Below, in pieces: positions 1-6,515 of a stretch of DNA of 32,398 bases. The notes beneath the pieces were generated by a model that worked only from the letters and a program-made list of their open reading frames with translations, did no database searches and was not told where the DNA came from. The DNA is from an uncultured Opitutia bacterium (GTDB lineage: Bacteria; Verrucomicrobiota; Verrucomicrobiia; Opitutales; UBA953): assembly GCA_903895475.1 (NCBI GenBank), contig CAITUF010000001.1:1-32398 (forward strand), read 5' to 3'. How positions within the stretch are numbered: position 1 is the stretch's first letter; every line of letters starts with the position of its first letter. Made by a program: the position numbers and the translations under genes.

Positions 1-1
1 C

Positions 2-748
2 GGGCCATTACTGGTGGACCTACCCGAGGAGTTTTCCCCGACCATCGCTGATGCGGGCGCGCGTGATGATTACGGCCTGCGCGGCGTCGGCTTCCTCTTG
101 GTCACCTCCGCTTACCGCGGCCACTTCAAGGAAGACGGGTGGAATCCGCTAGAGTTTCACGACGTCCACCCTGGTTGGATGGAGGATTTACTCTTCAGTG
201 GCGTCGATAGTGGCCCCTACGTTTCCGGGTCCCATGTCACGGTTCGGAAGGTCGTGCTGGAGGCAGGCCGCCCAGTCGGCCCGGGCGGTTTCATTGGGCA
301 CCACGGGGTGACTCTTTCCGGACAAGCGCACCGCTTGGAGGAATTCGAATTCAAAGCGCGCTTCCATCACGACGTGAGCTTCAGCCCATGGACTAATGGT
401 AATGTGGTTCGTGCGGGCACGGGCGTCGACCTCACCTTAGATTTCCATAAGCAGGGGCCCTTTGCTAATCTCGTCACCAACGTCACTTCCGCGAATGGCG
501 CGAACTTCTTCGCTTGCGGAGGCGGGGATGACCTTGGGCTGGATGCGGGCGCTTGGAATATCTTTTGGAATTTGAAAGGCCGGAAAGGCATTGAGGCGCC
601 ATCGCCCGAGTTTTGCCCCGCCCAGACCACCTTTGTCGGCGTCACCATGAAACTGCCGCGTGGGTCGCCGTTGAAGCCGCAACTATTGAAGACGGGTGAG
701 CCCACCGACCTCTGGTTGGCGGCGCGCGCCAAGCCGCCCGCACGCTGA
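2..748 (+). CDS. C-terminal part of a probable beta-helix carbohydrate-active protein (5' end outside window)
   Basis: The reading frame is open from the first bases of the window, so the listed GTG at 14 is only an internal codon and the gene is cut at its 5' end. The visible part is about 248 residues. It alternates short beta-strand-like stretches with small and aromatic residues (for example VDSGPYVSGSHVTVRKVVLE, HDVSFSPWTNGNVVR, and a glycine-rich ACGGGDDLGLDAGAWNIFWN). This looks to me like the late coils and C-terminal region of right-handed parallel beta-helix proteins of the polysaccharide lyase or glycosidase type. No catalytic residues can be assigned, and a signal peptide would lie outside the window. 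The stop codon overlaps the start of the next gene, a glycosyltransferase, by one base, so the two are probably co-transcribed. The family call is from general appearance only; a hypothetical protein is the safe alternative. Confidence 0.5.
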   Translation, partial: GPLLVDLPEEFSPTIADAGARDDYGLRGVGFLLVTSAYRGHFKEDGWNPLEFHDVHPGWMEDLLFSGVDSGPYVSGSHVTVRKVVLEAGRPVGPGGFIGHHGVTLSGQAHRLEEFEFKARFHHDVSFSPWTNGNVVRAGTGVDLTLDFHKQGPFANLVTNVTSANGANFFACGGGDDLGLDAGAWNIFWNLKGRKGIEAPSPEFCPAQTTFVGVTMKLPRGSPLKPQLLKTGEPTDLWLAARAKPPAR

Positions 749-1476
749 TGCGGATCTCGGTCATCATCCCGGCTTTTAATGAGGAGAAGCTGTTGCCCAA
801 AACGTTGGCCGCGGTGGCGGTAGCCGTCGGCGCTTTCCGGGCGAGGGGTTGGGAATACGAAGTCGTGGTGTGCGATAATAATTCGACCGATCGGACGGCG
901 GAGCTCGCCCGGGCCGCTGGGGCGACGGTGGTCTTTGAGCCGATTAATCAGATTGGTCGGGCCCGCGACGCCGGGGCGCGTGTCGCCACGGGGGACTGGT
1001 TTATTTTCATTGATGCCGACTCCTGGCCCTCGGCGGAATTATTCGCGGACATCGCCGACCATATCACCGCGGGACGACATCTCGGGGGCGGTAGTACGGT
1101 CGCGCTCGAGATCGGAACTCCGTTCATGGCACATCTTTTCTGCGGCTGCTGGAACACAGTAAGCCGCCTAGCCCGTTGGGCGGCTGGCTCGTGCGTTTGG
1201 GTGGAGGCGTCGGCCTTTCGCGCCGCGGGCGGTTTCGGTACGGAATTCTACGCCGGCGAAGAAGTTTTCTTAAGCCGTCGCTTACACAAGATTGCCCGGT
1301 CCCGTCGCCTTAAGTTCCGCGTGCTTGCCGCTCATCCGTTGGCGACTTCTTCCCGCAAGCTGAAGCTTTATACCTTCACCGAATCCGTGCGCTTCTTCGG
1401 CCGGATGTTCTTCAGTGCGGGGCGCGCGGCCAAAGACCCCCAAGCCTGTCACCTTTGGTACGACGGACGGCGTTAA
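748..1476 (+). CDS. Family 2 glycosyltransferase
   Basis: The 242-residue protein opens with RISVIIPAFNEE, the classic first strand and loop of GT-A fold family 2 glycosyltransferases. CDNNSTDRT follows at about residue 45, and a DAD (DXD-type) metal and nucleotide-sugar binding motif sits at residues 89-91 inside WFIFIDADSWP. A region around residues 150-175 (SAFRAAGGF, then FYAGEEVFLSRRLHK) matches the acceptor-side ED-type motif of the family. There is no clear membrane helix, so it is probably a cytoplasmic or peripheral enzyme transferring a sugar from a nucleotide sugar to a lipid or glycan acceptor. The start ATG overlaps the preceding TGA (TGATG), which indicates translational coupling. 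The donor and acceptor cannot be read from sequence. It converges with the next gene, leaving only three bases between stop codons. Confidence 0.9.
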   Translation: MRISVIIPAFNEEKLLPKTLAAVAVAVGAFRARGWEYEVVVCDNNSTDRTAELARAAGATVVFEPINQIGRARDAGARVATGDWFIFIDADSWPSAELFADIADHITAGRHLGGGSTVALEIGTPFMAHLFCGCWNTVSRLARWAAGSCVWVEASAFRAAGGFGTEFYAGEEVFLSRRLHKIARSRRLKFRVLAAHPLATSSRKLKLYTFTESVRFFGRMFFSAGRAAKDPQACHLWYDGRR

Positions 1477-1479
1477 GCG

Positions 1480-2142
1480 TTAGAGCCGCTGGTGTTTCCA
1501 GGCGGGAATCGGGAAGGCCGTCACCCGGTCCGAGGCGACTTCCACCGGATCCCGCGGGCGCAGGGCTTTGGCTTGGGCTAAGGTCACGATTGGATAATGC
1601 CGCGCGGCGGTGATGCGGTCGGCGATTTCCCAGCACTGTTCCGGATTATTCACCCATTTTTCAGCGGGGATTTTGCTCAGGTTGAAGGGGCGCGAATAAC
1701 TACGTAGCGTCTTACGCGGGCCTTTGGCGTATTCGTGGAAGTAGGACATCACCAATTCCCGAACGCTCCGATAAATTGGGTCGCGCCAGCGGAGGCAGAC
1801 GTAGTTTGTTTTCGAAATTGCCCCCCACCGGCCCTTGACCTTAAACGGCGCGATGACGTGGTCCATGTCCTGGTGGGCCGAGAGGTCGATGAGCAGGGGC
1901 GGGTGGCCTTGGAGCCAGAGGGCGAACGCCGCAATCATGGCACCCTCGATGCAGTGCGCGCAATTCGCGGTGAGGGCCGCCTGGACCGACCGCGCGGTAT
2001 CGCCGTCGGGCTCGAAGTTCTGCGGGAGCTTCGTCAGGAAGTCTTGAATCTTCCGCGGAGTCGTCAGGCCTGCGAGCTGCTTGGCCTGCCGGAGCGGGAG
2101 GCCGCGGCGTTGGGCTAAGCGAATGCGGGCAGGGGAGGGCAT
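1480..2142 (-). CDS. Transglutaminase-like cysteine protein, function unknown
   Basis: The product is 220 residues with no signal peptide. The centre carries NCAHCIEGAMIAAFALW (C61, C64, E66), and about 30 residues later comes an aspartate and histidine in QDMDHVIAPFKVKGRWGAIS (D92, D94, H95). A cysteine at the start of a helix followed by a histidine in a beta strand with a GRWGA-type turn is the layout of transglutaminase-like or papain-like folds. I infer that C61 or C64 with H95 could be a catalytic pair. The remainder (YRSVRELVMSYFHEY, then a basic C-terminus) is conserved-looking but unrecognised. The gene is convergent with the glycosyltransferase and divergent from the zinc ribbon gene. 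No Shine-Dalgarno is visible before the ATG at 2142. It may be a peptidase, an amidase or a non-enzymatic relative. Confidence 0.7.
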   Translation of the reverse strand: MPSPARIRLAQRRGLPLRQAKQLAGLTTPRKIQDFLTKLPQNFEPDGDTARSVQAALTANCAHCIEGAMIAAFALWLQGHPPLLIDLSAHQDMDHVIAPFKVKGRWGAISKTNYVCLRWRDPIYRSVRELVMSYFHEYAKGPRKTLRSYSRPFNLSKIPAEKWVNNPEQCWEIADRITAARHYPIVTLAQAKALRPRDPVEVASDRVTAFPIPAWKHQRL

Positions 2143-2253
2143 GTCGACGCGGATACCTTAAGCTTACTGCTCCGCGTCCTCAAGGCGTATCCCTCGGAGG
2201 GGGTCTTTCGGATTGGCAGCAGACCACGGACGCCTATCAACAGGGTGTATTTC

Positions 2254-2466
2254 ATGCCTCTCTTTGACTTCCATTGCGCCGCTTGCGGGAAAGACTTCGA
2301 GTTACTCGTCCGTTCTTCCAAGGAAAAACCTGCCTGCACCCATTGTGCTTCCGAGCAGGTTGAAAAGCAGCTCGCGCTGGTGGCCGTCAAAGGCCTGAAG
2401 TCCGACCACGTTCACACCGGCACCTGTGGTTGCGGTAAGGCCCCGGGTTCCTGCGGCGCTAACTAA
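2254..2466 (+). CDS. FmdB-type zinc ribbon regulatory-like protein
   Basis: I chose the ATG at 2254, giving a 70-residue protein that starts MPLFDFHCAACGKDFE, instead of the GTG at 2245 of the ORF track. The family begins with MP-[IL]-[YF]-[DE]-[YF], and an AGGG sequence lies eight bases before the ATG. Two CxxC pairs (CAAC at residues 8-11 and CTHC around 29) form the zinc ribbon. A histidine- and cysteine-rich tail, TGTCGCGKAPGSCGAN, follows and could bind further metal. FmdB-type proteins are widespread in bacteria, with a poorly defined role often described as regulatory. The stop is two bases before the M50 protease start, so the two are probably expressed together. Confidence 0.85.
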   Translation: MPLFDFHCAACGKDFELLVRSSKEKPACTHCASEQVEKQLALVAVKGLKSDHVHTGTCGCGKAPGSCGAN

Positions 2467-2468
2467 CC

Positions 2469-3125
2469 ATGGATTTTTCACCCGAGCATCTCCGCTGGTC
2501 CCTCCTCCAGCTTATCCTCTTAGTTGTCTCAATCGGCATACACGAGTTCGGCCATGCCTGGGTCGCCGACCTTCGAGGGGACCCCTTACCCCGCCTGCAA
2601 GGCCGGGTGACCTTAAACCCCTTGGCCCATGCCGACCCCATCGGAACCCTGCTCATCCCAGGGATCATGATCTTCTTCAGCCCTGGCTTCGGCCTAATCG
2701 GCTGGGGCAAGCCCGTGCAGATTTCCCTGCCCAATCCCGCCACCCGCCGGATGGATGATATCCTCATCACCTTGGCGGGTCCGGCGATGAACTTGGTCTT
2801 GTGCCTCGTTTTTGTCCTCGTGGGGCTGGCCCTTGGGGTGTCATCCGATGACCCGACGTCCCGCAACCTTGGCCGGTTCCTTGTCTCGGGGATGCTGATG
2901 AACATCGGGCTCTTTTGCTTTAACCTTATTCCGATTCCCCCGCTGGACGGGTCCCGTATTTTCTACCGTCTGGGCCTCTACTCTTTGGAGCTCTTCACCA
3001 CGCTCAGCCAATACGGCTTCATTATCCTCATCATCTTAATTAACCTCCCTGGCTTCTCGGGAGTCCTTGGGTACCTTCAGTTGCTGATCCTATCCCCTTT
3101 CCTTTGGGTATGGCCAGGTAGGTGA
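2469..3125 (+). CDS. Site-2 protease family (M50) membrane zinc metallopeptidase
   Basis: The product is 218 residues and strongly hydrophobic, with about five to six membrane segments. The catalytic zinc motif is HEFGH at residues 25-29 in the first helix. The third zinc ligand lies in NLIPIPPLDG (around residue 158), the NxxPxxxxDG signature of site-2 proteases. GRVTLNPLAHADPIGTLLIP after the first helix matches the small M50 subgroup that lacks PDZ and CBS domains. It should cleave substrates within the membrane, for example signal peptides or regulators; the target is unknown. It starts two bases after the zinc ribbon gene. A perfect short hairpin lies in the 88 bp that follow. Confidence 0.92.
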   Translation: MDFSPEHLRWSLLQLILLVVSIGIHEFGHAWVADLRGDPLPRLQGRVTLNPLAHADPIGTLLIPGIMIFFSPGFGLIGWGKPVQISLPNPATRRMDDILITLAGPAMNLVLCLVFVLVGLALGVSSDDPTSRNLGRFLVSGMLMNIGLFCFNLIPIPPLDGSRIFYRLGLYSLELFTTLSQYGFIILIILINLPGFSGVLGYLQLLILSPFLWVWPGR

Positions 3126-3154
3126 CCCACAGGAATTCTGGAATTTTGTGATGG

Positions 3155-3170
3155 TCGGGCGATAGCCCGA
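3155..3170. other. Perfect 6-bp hairpin in the gap between the M50 and RodZ-like genes
   Basis: TCGGGC-GATA-GCCCGA forms a perfect 6-bp stem with a GATA tetraloop, 30 bases after the M50 protease stop. No T run follows, so it is not a canonical intrinsic terminator. It could stabilise the end of the upstream mRNA or attenuate readthrough into the RodZ-like gene. Confidence 0.5.
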
Positions 3171-3213
3171 GCCGAGGCTTGCCTATTTTCGGCCTCCGCC
3201 CGAAAGTCGCCCC

Positions 3214-3612
3214 ATGCAGACCCTTGGTGAACGACTTCAAGAAGCGCGTCAGCGCTTGGGCGTGACTTTGCGCGAGGCCGCGGAATTCACAAAAATCCGG
3301 ACCGACTACCTCCAGGCGATGGAGGCTAACCAGTTCGAATCCATTCCCTTGGCGGAAGTCTACAAGCGCGGCTTCGTGAAGGTCTACGCCCGCTACCTCC
3401 GGCTCGACGACGAGAAAGCGGGTTCTGATTTTAACACCCATCACTCCGTGCGCGCCGCGCGCCGACCGCTCGACGCTGCTGGCCAGGAAGAAGAAGAAGT
3501 CCCCTTTGAGCCGGTCGCAGGCGGGAGCCTTTCCGTCAACCGCGACACCATCCTCTGGATTGTCATTGGGGTGGCGTTGACGGCCTTGCTTGCTTGGGTG
3601 TTTTTTTCCTGA
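3214..3612 (+). CDS. RodZ-like protein, N-terminal part: helix-turn-helix plus membrane helix
   Basis: The 132-residue product starts with a helix-turn-helix of the HTH_25/Xre type (residues about 3-65: TLGERLQEARQRLGVTLREA, then KIRTDYLQAMEANQFESIP and VYKRGFVKVYARYL). This is the cytoplasmic, MreB-binding domain in the RodZ family. An acidic linker with EEEE follows, then one membrane helix at about residues 110-131 (TILWIVIGVALTALLAWVFF). The frame stops immediately after the helix. The C-terminal periplasmic domain expected in RodZ is present in the -1 frame directly downstream, and the break falls at a run of seven T (3601-3607). RodZ links the cell-shape actin MreB to the envelope. Either the gene is expressed by slippage, the domains are made separately, or the break is a mutation or assembly error. 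Confidence 0.8.
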   Translation: MQTLGERLQEARQRLGVTLREAAEFTKIRTDYLQAMEANQFESIPLAEVYKRGFVKVYARYLRLDDEKAGSDFNTHHSVRAARRPLDAAGQEEEEVPFEPVAGGSLSVNRDTILWIVIGVALTALLAWVFFS

Positions 3613-4001
3613 GCTCGTCTTCCGGGACGAGCCAACCCGCCCAGCCTAAGAAAGCCACGGCGCCAGTCGTCTTGGTCGGACGACCGCATCTCGTTGGAAT
3701 CACGGCCTTGCAAAGTGGCACGAGCTGCCTCGTCCGCGAAACCAATTCCGGCGAAATCCGCTACAACCAACTCCTCGGCGTCCGGGGCAAGGAAATCTTC
3801 ATTACGGTTAAAGGGGCCTTCTCGGTGACTTCCAATGCGATTGAGAACCTCACGGTCACCATTGACGGAGTCCCTTATCAGACGCCTGAACTCTTCGGCC
3901 GGCAGATGGCGTCCTTCCCTGACCCGGAAACCGTCCCGCCGGTAGTGCCGGCACCGCCAGCGAAAAGTGCCCCCGCCAAGGCGCCAGTGCGCTCGCGTTA
4001 A
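3594..4001 (+). CDS. RodZ-like protein, C-terminal periplasmic domain, out of frame with the N-terminal part
   Basis: This open frame overlaps the end of the RodZ-like gene. It begins with a Ser/Pro-rich linker (SSSSGTSQPAQPKKATAP), followed by a roughly 75-residue beta-rich domain containing GTSCLVRETNSGEIRYNQLL, VRGKEIFITVKGAFSV and NLTVTIDGVPY. That order of strands is what the C-terminal DUF4115-type domain of RodZ looks like. It ends in an Ala/Pro-rich basic tail. The TTG at 3594 is an improbable independent start with no visible Shine-Dalgarno. The natural reading is a fusion to the upstream frame at the T7 run: one extra T, or a -1 ribosomal shift, gives a roughly 262-residue protein with the usual order HTH, linker, membrane helix, linker, beta domain. 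Alone it would have no targeting signal, because the membrane helix is in the other frame. Confidence 0.65.
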   Translation: MGVFFLSSSSGTSQPAQPKKATAPVVLVGRPHLVGITALQSGTSCLVRETNSGEIRYNQLLGVRGKEIFITVKGAFSVTSNAIENLTVTIDGVPYQTPELFGRQMASFPDPETVPPVVPAPPAKSAPAKAPVRSR

Positions 4002-4045
4002 GGAACAACGTTTGAGCCGCTGTTGACCGAGGCGGCAGAGTGGGT

Positions 4046-4678
4046 ATGGTTGCCCTCGCCTTGCCACCTCGTCCTGACCATCGCGTGCTCGTCTTGAACC
4101 GCCTCTGGCAGCCGGTGAACATCGTCGGCACTTTACGCGCCATGAGTTTACTCTTTCGCGGCCGTGCCTCCGTCGTGCATTCGGATGAATCCGGCCACCG
4201 GATCTTCGCGGCCGCTGAATGGGTTACTTATTCCTTGGCGGTACCCCCGCCCGCGGCGGAGGCCGTCCGTTCGCCGTGTATCGTATTACGCATGCCGCGC
4301 GTTTTACTCTTGGGGGCCTACGATCGCGTCCCCCGCCGCGAGATTCGCTTTAGTCGCCGCAATGTCTACCTCCGCGACGCCCATACTTGTCAGTATTGTG
4401 GCCGCGTCTTCCGGGAGGAAGAACTGAACCTCGATCACGTCGTCCCGCGCGATGTCGGCGGCAAGACCAACTGGGAGAACATCGTGACGGCCTGTGTGCG
4501 CTGCAATTCTCGGAAAGCGAACCGTCTCCCCGAGCAGGCGGGCATGAGCCTCCGCCGTCCGCCCGTAAAACCGAAGTGGCGGCTCGTGGTCGCCTCTTCC
4601 TTGGCGCCGGAAGAACAGGTGGCCTGGAAGGAGTTCCTCGAGGTCGCTCCGGCTGGTCAATTGCCTTGGCGGAACTGA
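4046..4678 (+). CDS. HNH endonuclease family protein
   Basis: The chosen ATG at 4046 has AGAG five bases upstream; the ORF track uses a GTG two codons earlier. The 210-residue product has the HNH zinc finger in its C-terminal half: CQYCG (C115, C118), then LNLDHVVPR (D130, H131), then NIVTACVRCNSRKANRLP. This is a complete ββα-metal nuclease core with both CxxC pairs. The N-terminal part (VLVLNRLWQPVNIVGTLRAM, then SLLFRGRASVV) is typical of a widely distributed chromosomal HNH family whose physiological role is undefined. No intein or intron context is visible, so a homing nuclease is unlikely. It is followed by tRNA-Gly genes on the other strand. Confidence 0.9.
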   Translation: MVALALPPRPDHRVLVLNRLWQPVNIVGTLRAMSLLFRGRASVVHSDESGHRIFAAAEWVTYSLAVPPPAAEAVRSPCIVLRMPRVLLLGAYDRVPRREIRFSRRNVYLRDAHTCQYCGRVFREEELNLDHVVPRDVGGKTNWENIVTACVRCNSRKANRLPEQAGMSLRRPPVKPKWRLVVASSLAPEEQVAWKEFLEVAPAGQLPWRN

Positions 4679-4692
4679 AGCCAGAGCCTCCT

Positions 4693-4766
4693 TGGTGCGG
4701 GTAACCAGATTCGAACTGGTGTCACCACTTTGGAAGAGTGGGGTCCTACCACTGAACGATACCCGC
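4693..4766 (-). tRNA. tRNA-Gly (anticodon UCC)
   Basis: The reverse strand folds as a complete cloverleaf: acceptor GCGGGTA/TACCCGC, D arm with AGTGGTAG, anticodon stem CCACT/AGTGG with loop CTTCCAA (anticodon TCC), T arm CCAG-TTCGAAT-CTGG, then discriminator A and an encoded CCA. Anticodon UCC gives glycine. It differs from the neighbouring tRNA-Gly (CCC) at only five of 74 positions: 32, 34, 38, 57 and the discriminator. It lies downstream of that gene on the same strand and is probably processed from the same precursor. Confidence 0.95.
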
Positions 4767-4849
4767 GTGGCCAGGACGGCGACTATCCCTAGTGGGGCGG
4801 GCGAGGTCAAGCCTACCTCGGCCTAGGCTAGGTTCGGGCGGTTATCCTT

Positions 4850-4923
4850 TGGAGCGGGTAACCAGATTTGAACTGGTGTCACCACTATGGGAAAGTGGGG
4901 TCCTACCACTGAACGATACCCGC
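4850..4923 (-). tRNA. tRNA-Gly (anticodon CCC)
   Basis: The reverse strand gives a full cloverleaf with acceptor GCGGGTA/TACCCGC, anticodon stem CCACT/AGTGG around loop TTCCCAT (anticodon CCC), T loop TTCAAAT, discriminator T and encoded CCA. This isoacceptor reads GGG. It is the promoter-proximal gene of a two-tRNA unit, with the UCC gene 83 bp downstream. Confidence 0.95.
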
Positions 4924-4936
4924 GCGAAAGGACGCC

Positions 4937-4966
4937 TAGAATTGCCCGCCCCCCGTCCCCAGTCAA
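4937..4966 (-). promoter_or_regulatory. Putative sigma-70 promoter for the tRNA-Gly pair
   Basis: On the minus strand TTGACT (4966-4961) is followed 18 bases later by ATTCTA (4942-4937). The expected start point is then a few bases before the mature 5' end of tRNA-Gly(CCC) at 4923. The spacer is G-rich. The -35 box is good and the -10 box moderate. Confidence 0.55.
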
Positions 4967-5023
4967 GCCGAGGGCACGCGTGTTTGCGCTTTCCGCCCGT
5001 TCGCCCATCGTCATCTTGCACCT

Positions 5024-6217
5024 ATGCCTCGCCCGACGACTAAAAAGAAGACGGTCCCCCGCCAGGACGATGTCCTGCTCATGGCGACGCCGACCAAGAA
5101 CGCCGACTTGCGGTGGTTCTCAGGCTTCCATGCCTCCGATCCATTCCCGGCGTTTAGCGCCCAAGGCCGCAAGGTCGGGCTATTGCCCTTATTGGAAGTC
5201 GGTCGAGCGAAGGCCGAATCCGACTTGGATGAGGTGCTTAACTTGACGGAAATCATCGCCGACCTGCGCCGGACCAACCCGACCGCTGCCATCGCTGACG
5301 CCATCGTGTTTGCGGCCTTGCAGCGCGGGGTGAAGAAGTTCCGAGTACCAGGCGATTTCCCCGTCACCCTGTTCTTGCGCTTGCAGGAGCTCGGCTTGGA
5401 GCTGGTCGCTACGGGGTCGTCGCGCGATGAACGTTCAACCCCCGCGCTTTTCCCGCAGCGCTGGGTGAAGTCGAAGGCCGAGCTCGACGGCATTCGCGCC
5501 GGTAACCGCGCCGCTTGTGCCGGTTTCTCCGCGGTCGAGAAAATATTGGCCGAAGCGCGTCCCGACAAGAAGGGCCGCTTAATTTGGAAGGGCAAGGTCC
5601 TGACGTCGGAAATCCTGCAGTCAGAAGTGCAGGCGGCGACGGTTCGGGCCGGAGCCCTCTGTGACACTGGTTTAATTTGTGCGCCGGGCGATCAAGCGGT
5701 CGACTGTCATAACAAGGGGACGGGCCCAATCCACGCCAACCAATTGATCGTCCTAGATATCTTCCCGCGTGATCTGGCCTCGTGGCATTACGGCGACATG
5801 ACCCGCACCTACTTGAAGGGCAAGGCTACGCCTGCTCAGCGGAAAATGGTCGAAGCCGTCAAAGCCGCCCACGGCCGCATCATCAAGGCCCTGCGCGCTG
5901 GCGTCACCGGGGCGGAGATCCATCGTATCCCCGTCGATTACTTCAAGTCGGTCGGCTACGAGACCGGACCAAACAAGCAAGGCGTCTATGTCGGCTTCTT
6001 CCATGGTTCCGGCCATGGCCTAGGTTATGACATCCATGAAGAGCCTTTCCTGTCTTTGCGAAACCCGAACCCCCTAGTCGCCGGCAATGCCATCACGGTT
6101 GAGCCCGGGCTTTATTATCCGGGTATCGGTGGTTGCCGCTTCGAAGATTGTGTCGTGATCACAAAGACGGGCTGCGAACTACTCTCGAAGCATCCCTATA
6201 ACTGGGAGATTGCCTGA
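5024..6217 (+). CDS. M24 family Xaa-Pro aminopeptidase-like metallopeptidase
   Basis: The 397-residue product has a creatinase-like N-terminal domain (about 1-165) and a pita-bread C-terminal domain. The five metal ligands are visible: D245 in VLDIFPRD, D258 in YGDMTRTY, H331 in HGSGHGLGYDIHEEP, E360 in TVEPGLYY and E374 in RFEDCVV. The two aspartates are 13 residues apart, against 11 in E. coli PepP, because of the FPRDLASWH insertion. The enzyme should be a cytoplasmic dinuclear-metal aminopeptidase that removes N-terminal residues before proline. No signal peptide is seen; the N-terminus is lysine-rich. The start ATG follows ACCT and has no Shine-Dalgarno. The stop lies one base before the next gene, so it is the first gene of a tight run of four. 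Confidence 0.9.
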   Translation: MPRPTTKKKTVPRQDDVLLMATPTKNADLRWFSGFHASDPFPAFSAQGRKVGLLPLLEVGRAKAESDLDEVLNLTEIIADLRRTNPTAAIADAIVFAALQRGVKKFRVPGDFPVTLFLRLQELGLELVATGSSRDERSTPALFPQRWVKSKAELDGIRAGNRAACAGFSAVEKILAEARPDKKGRLIWKGKVLTSEILQSEVQAATVRAGALCDTGLICAPGDQAVDCHNKGTGPIHANQLIVLDIFPRDLASWHYGDMTRTYLKGKATPAQRKMVEAVKAAHGRIIKALRAGVTGAEIHRIPVDYFKSVGYETGPNKQGVYVGFFHGSGHGLGYDIHEEPFLSLRNPNPLVAGNAITVEPGLYYPGIGGCRFEDCVVITKTGCELLSKHPYNWEIA

Positions 6218-6218
6218 G

Positions 6219-6515
6219 ATGGCTAAGGGGCGCGGTCGTGCGGGCACGCATACTACCGTCACGGACGCCGCTCGCCCCGTCGTTGACCTACTTGAGAAAT
6301 ACGGCCGCGTCTCGCGCGGTGTCATTCAGGCGCGGGTCGGGGCGCGCCGACATTCTATCAAGGTCATGCCGTTAGAGGGCGGCTTGCGCGTCACCGTCGT
6401 CTCGAAGGGTTCTCGGCAGGAGTTGCACGTCTACGGCATCACGGTCGAGCAGGCCCGGAAGATTCTCACGTCGACAGACTTGGCGGGCTACTTGATAAAT
6501 TTTACCGGTGAATAA
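6219..6515 (+). CDS. Small conserved-looking protein of unknown function
   Basis: I use the ATG at 6219, one base after the peptidase stop, in place of the TTG at 6210. The 98-residue product is basic at the N-terminus (MAKGRGRAGTHTT). It then has a predicted helix (ARPVVDLLEKYG), several beta strands (RHSIKVMPLEGGLRVTVVS, RQELHVYGI) and a final helix (TVEQARKILTSTDL). No cysteines, membrane segments or known motifs were recognised. Its last eight bases overlap the GTG start of pabB, so it is embedded in the operon. The size and basic character would allow a nucleic-acid binding role, but nothing specific shows that. Confidence 0.75.
   Translation: MAKGRGRAGTHTTVTDAARPVVDLLEKYGRVSRGVIQARVGARRHSIKVMPLEGGLRVTVVSKGSRQELHVYGITVEQARKILTSTDLAGYLINFTGE

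Noticed and set aside
4046-4678. HNH gene as a homing endonuclease or mobile intron protein
   Set aside because: It stands alone between housekeeping-like genes, has no intron or intein context, and matches a common chromosomal HNH form.
5011-5667. 218-codon minus-strand ORF opposite the M24 peptidase
   Set aside because: It overlaps a clear metallopeptidase with all five metal ligands and shows no recognisable domain.
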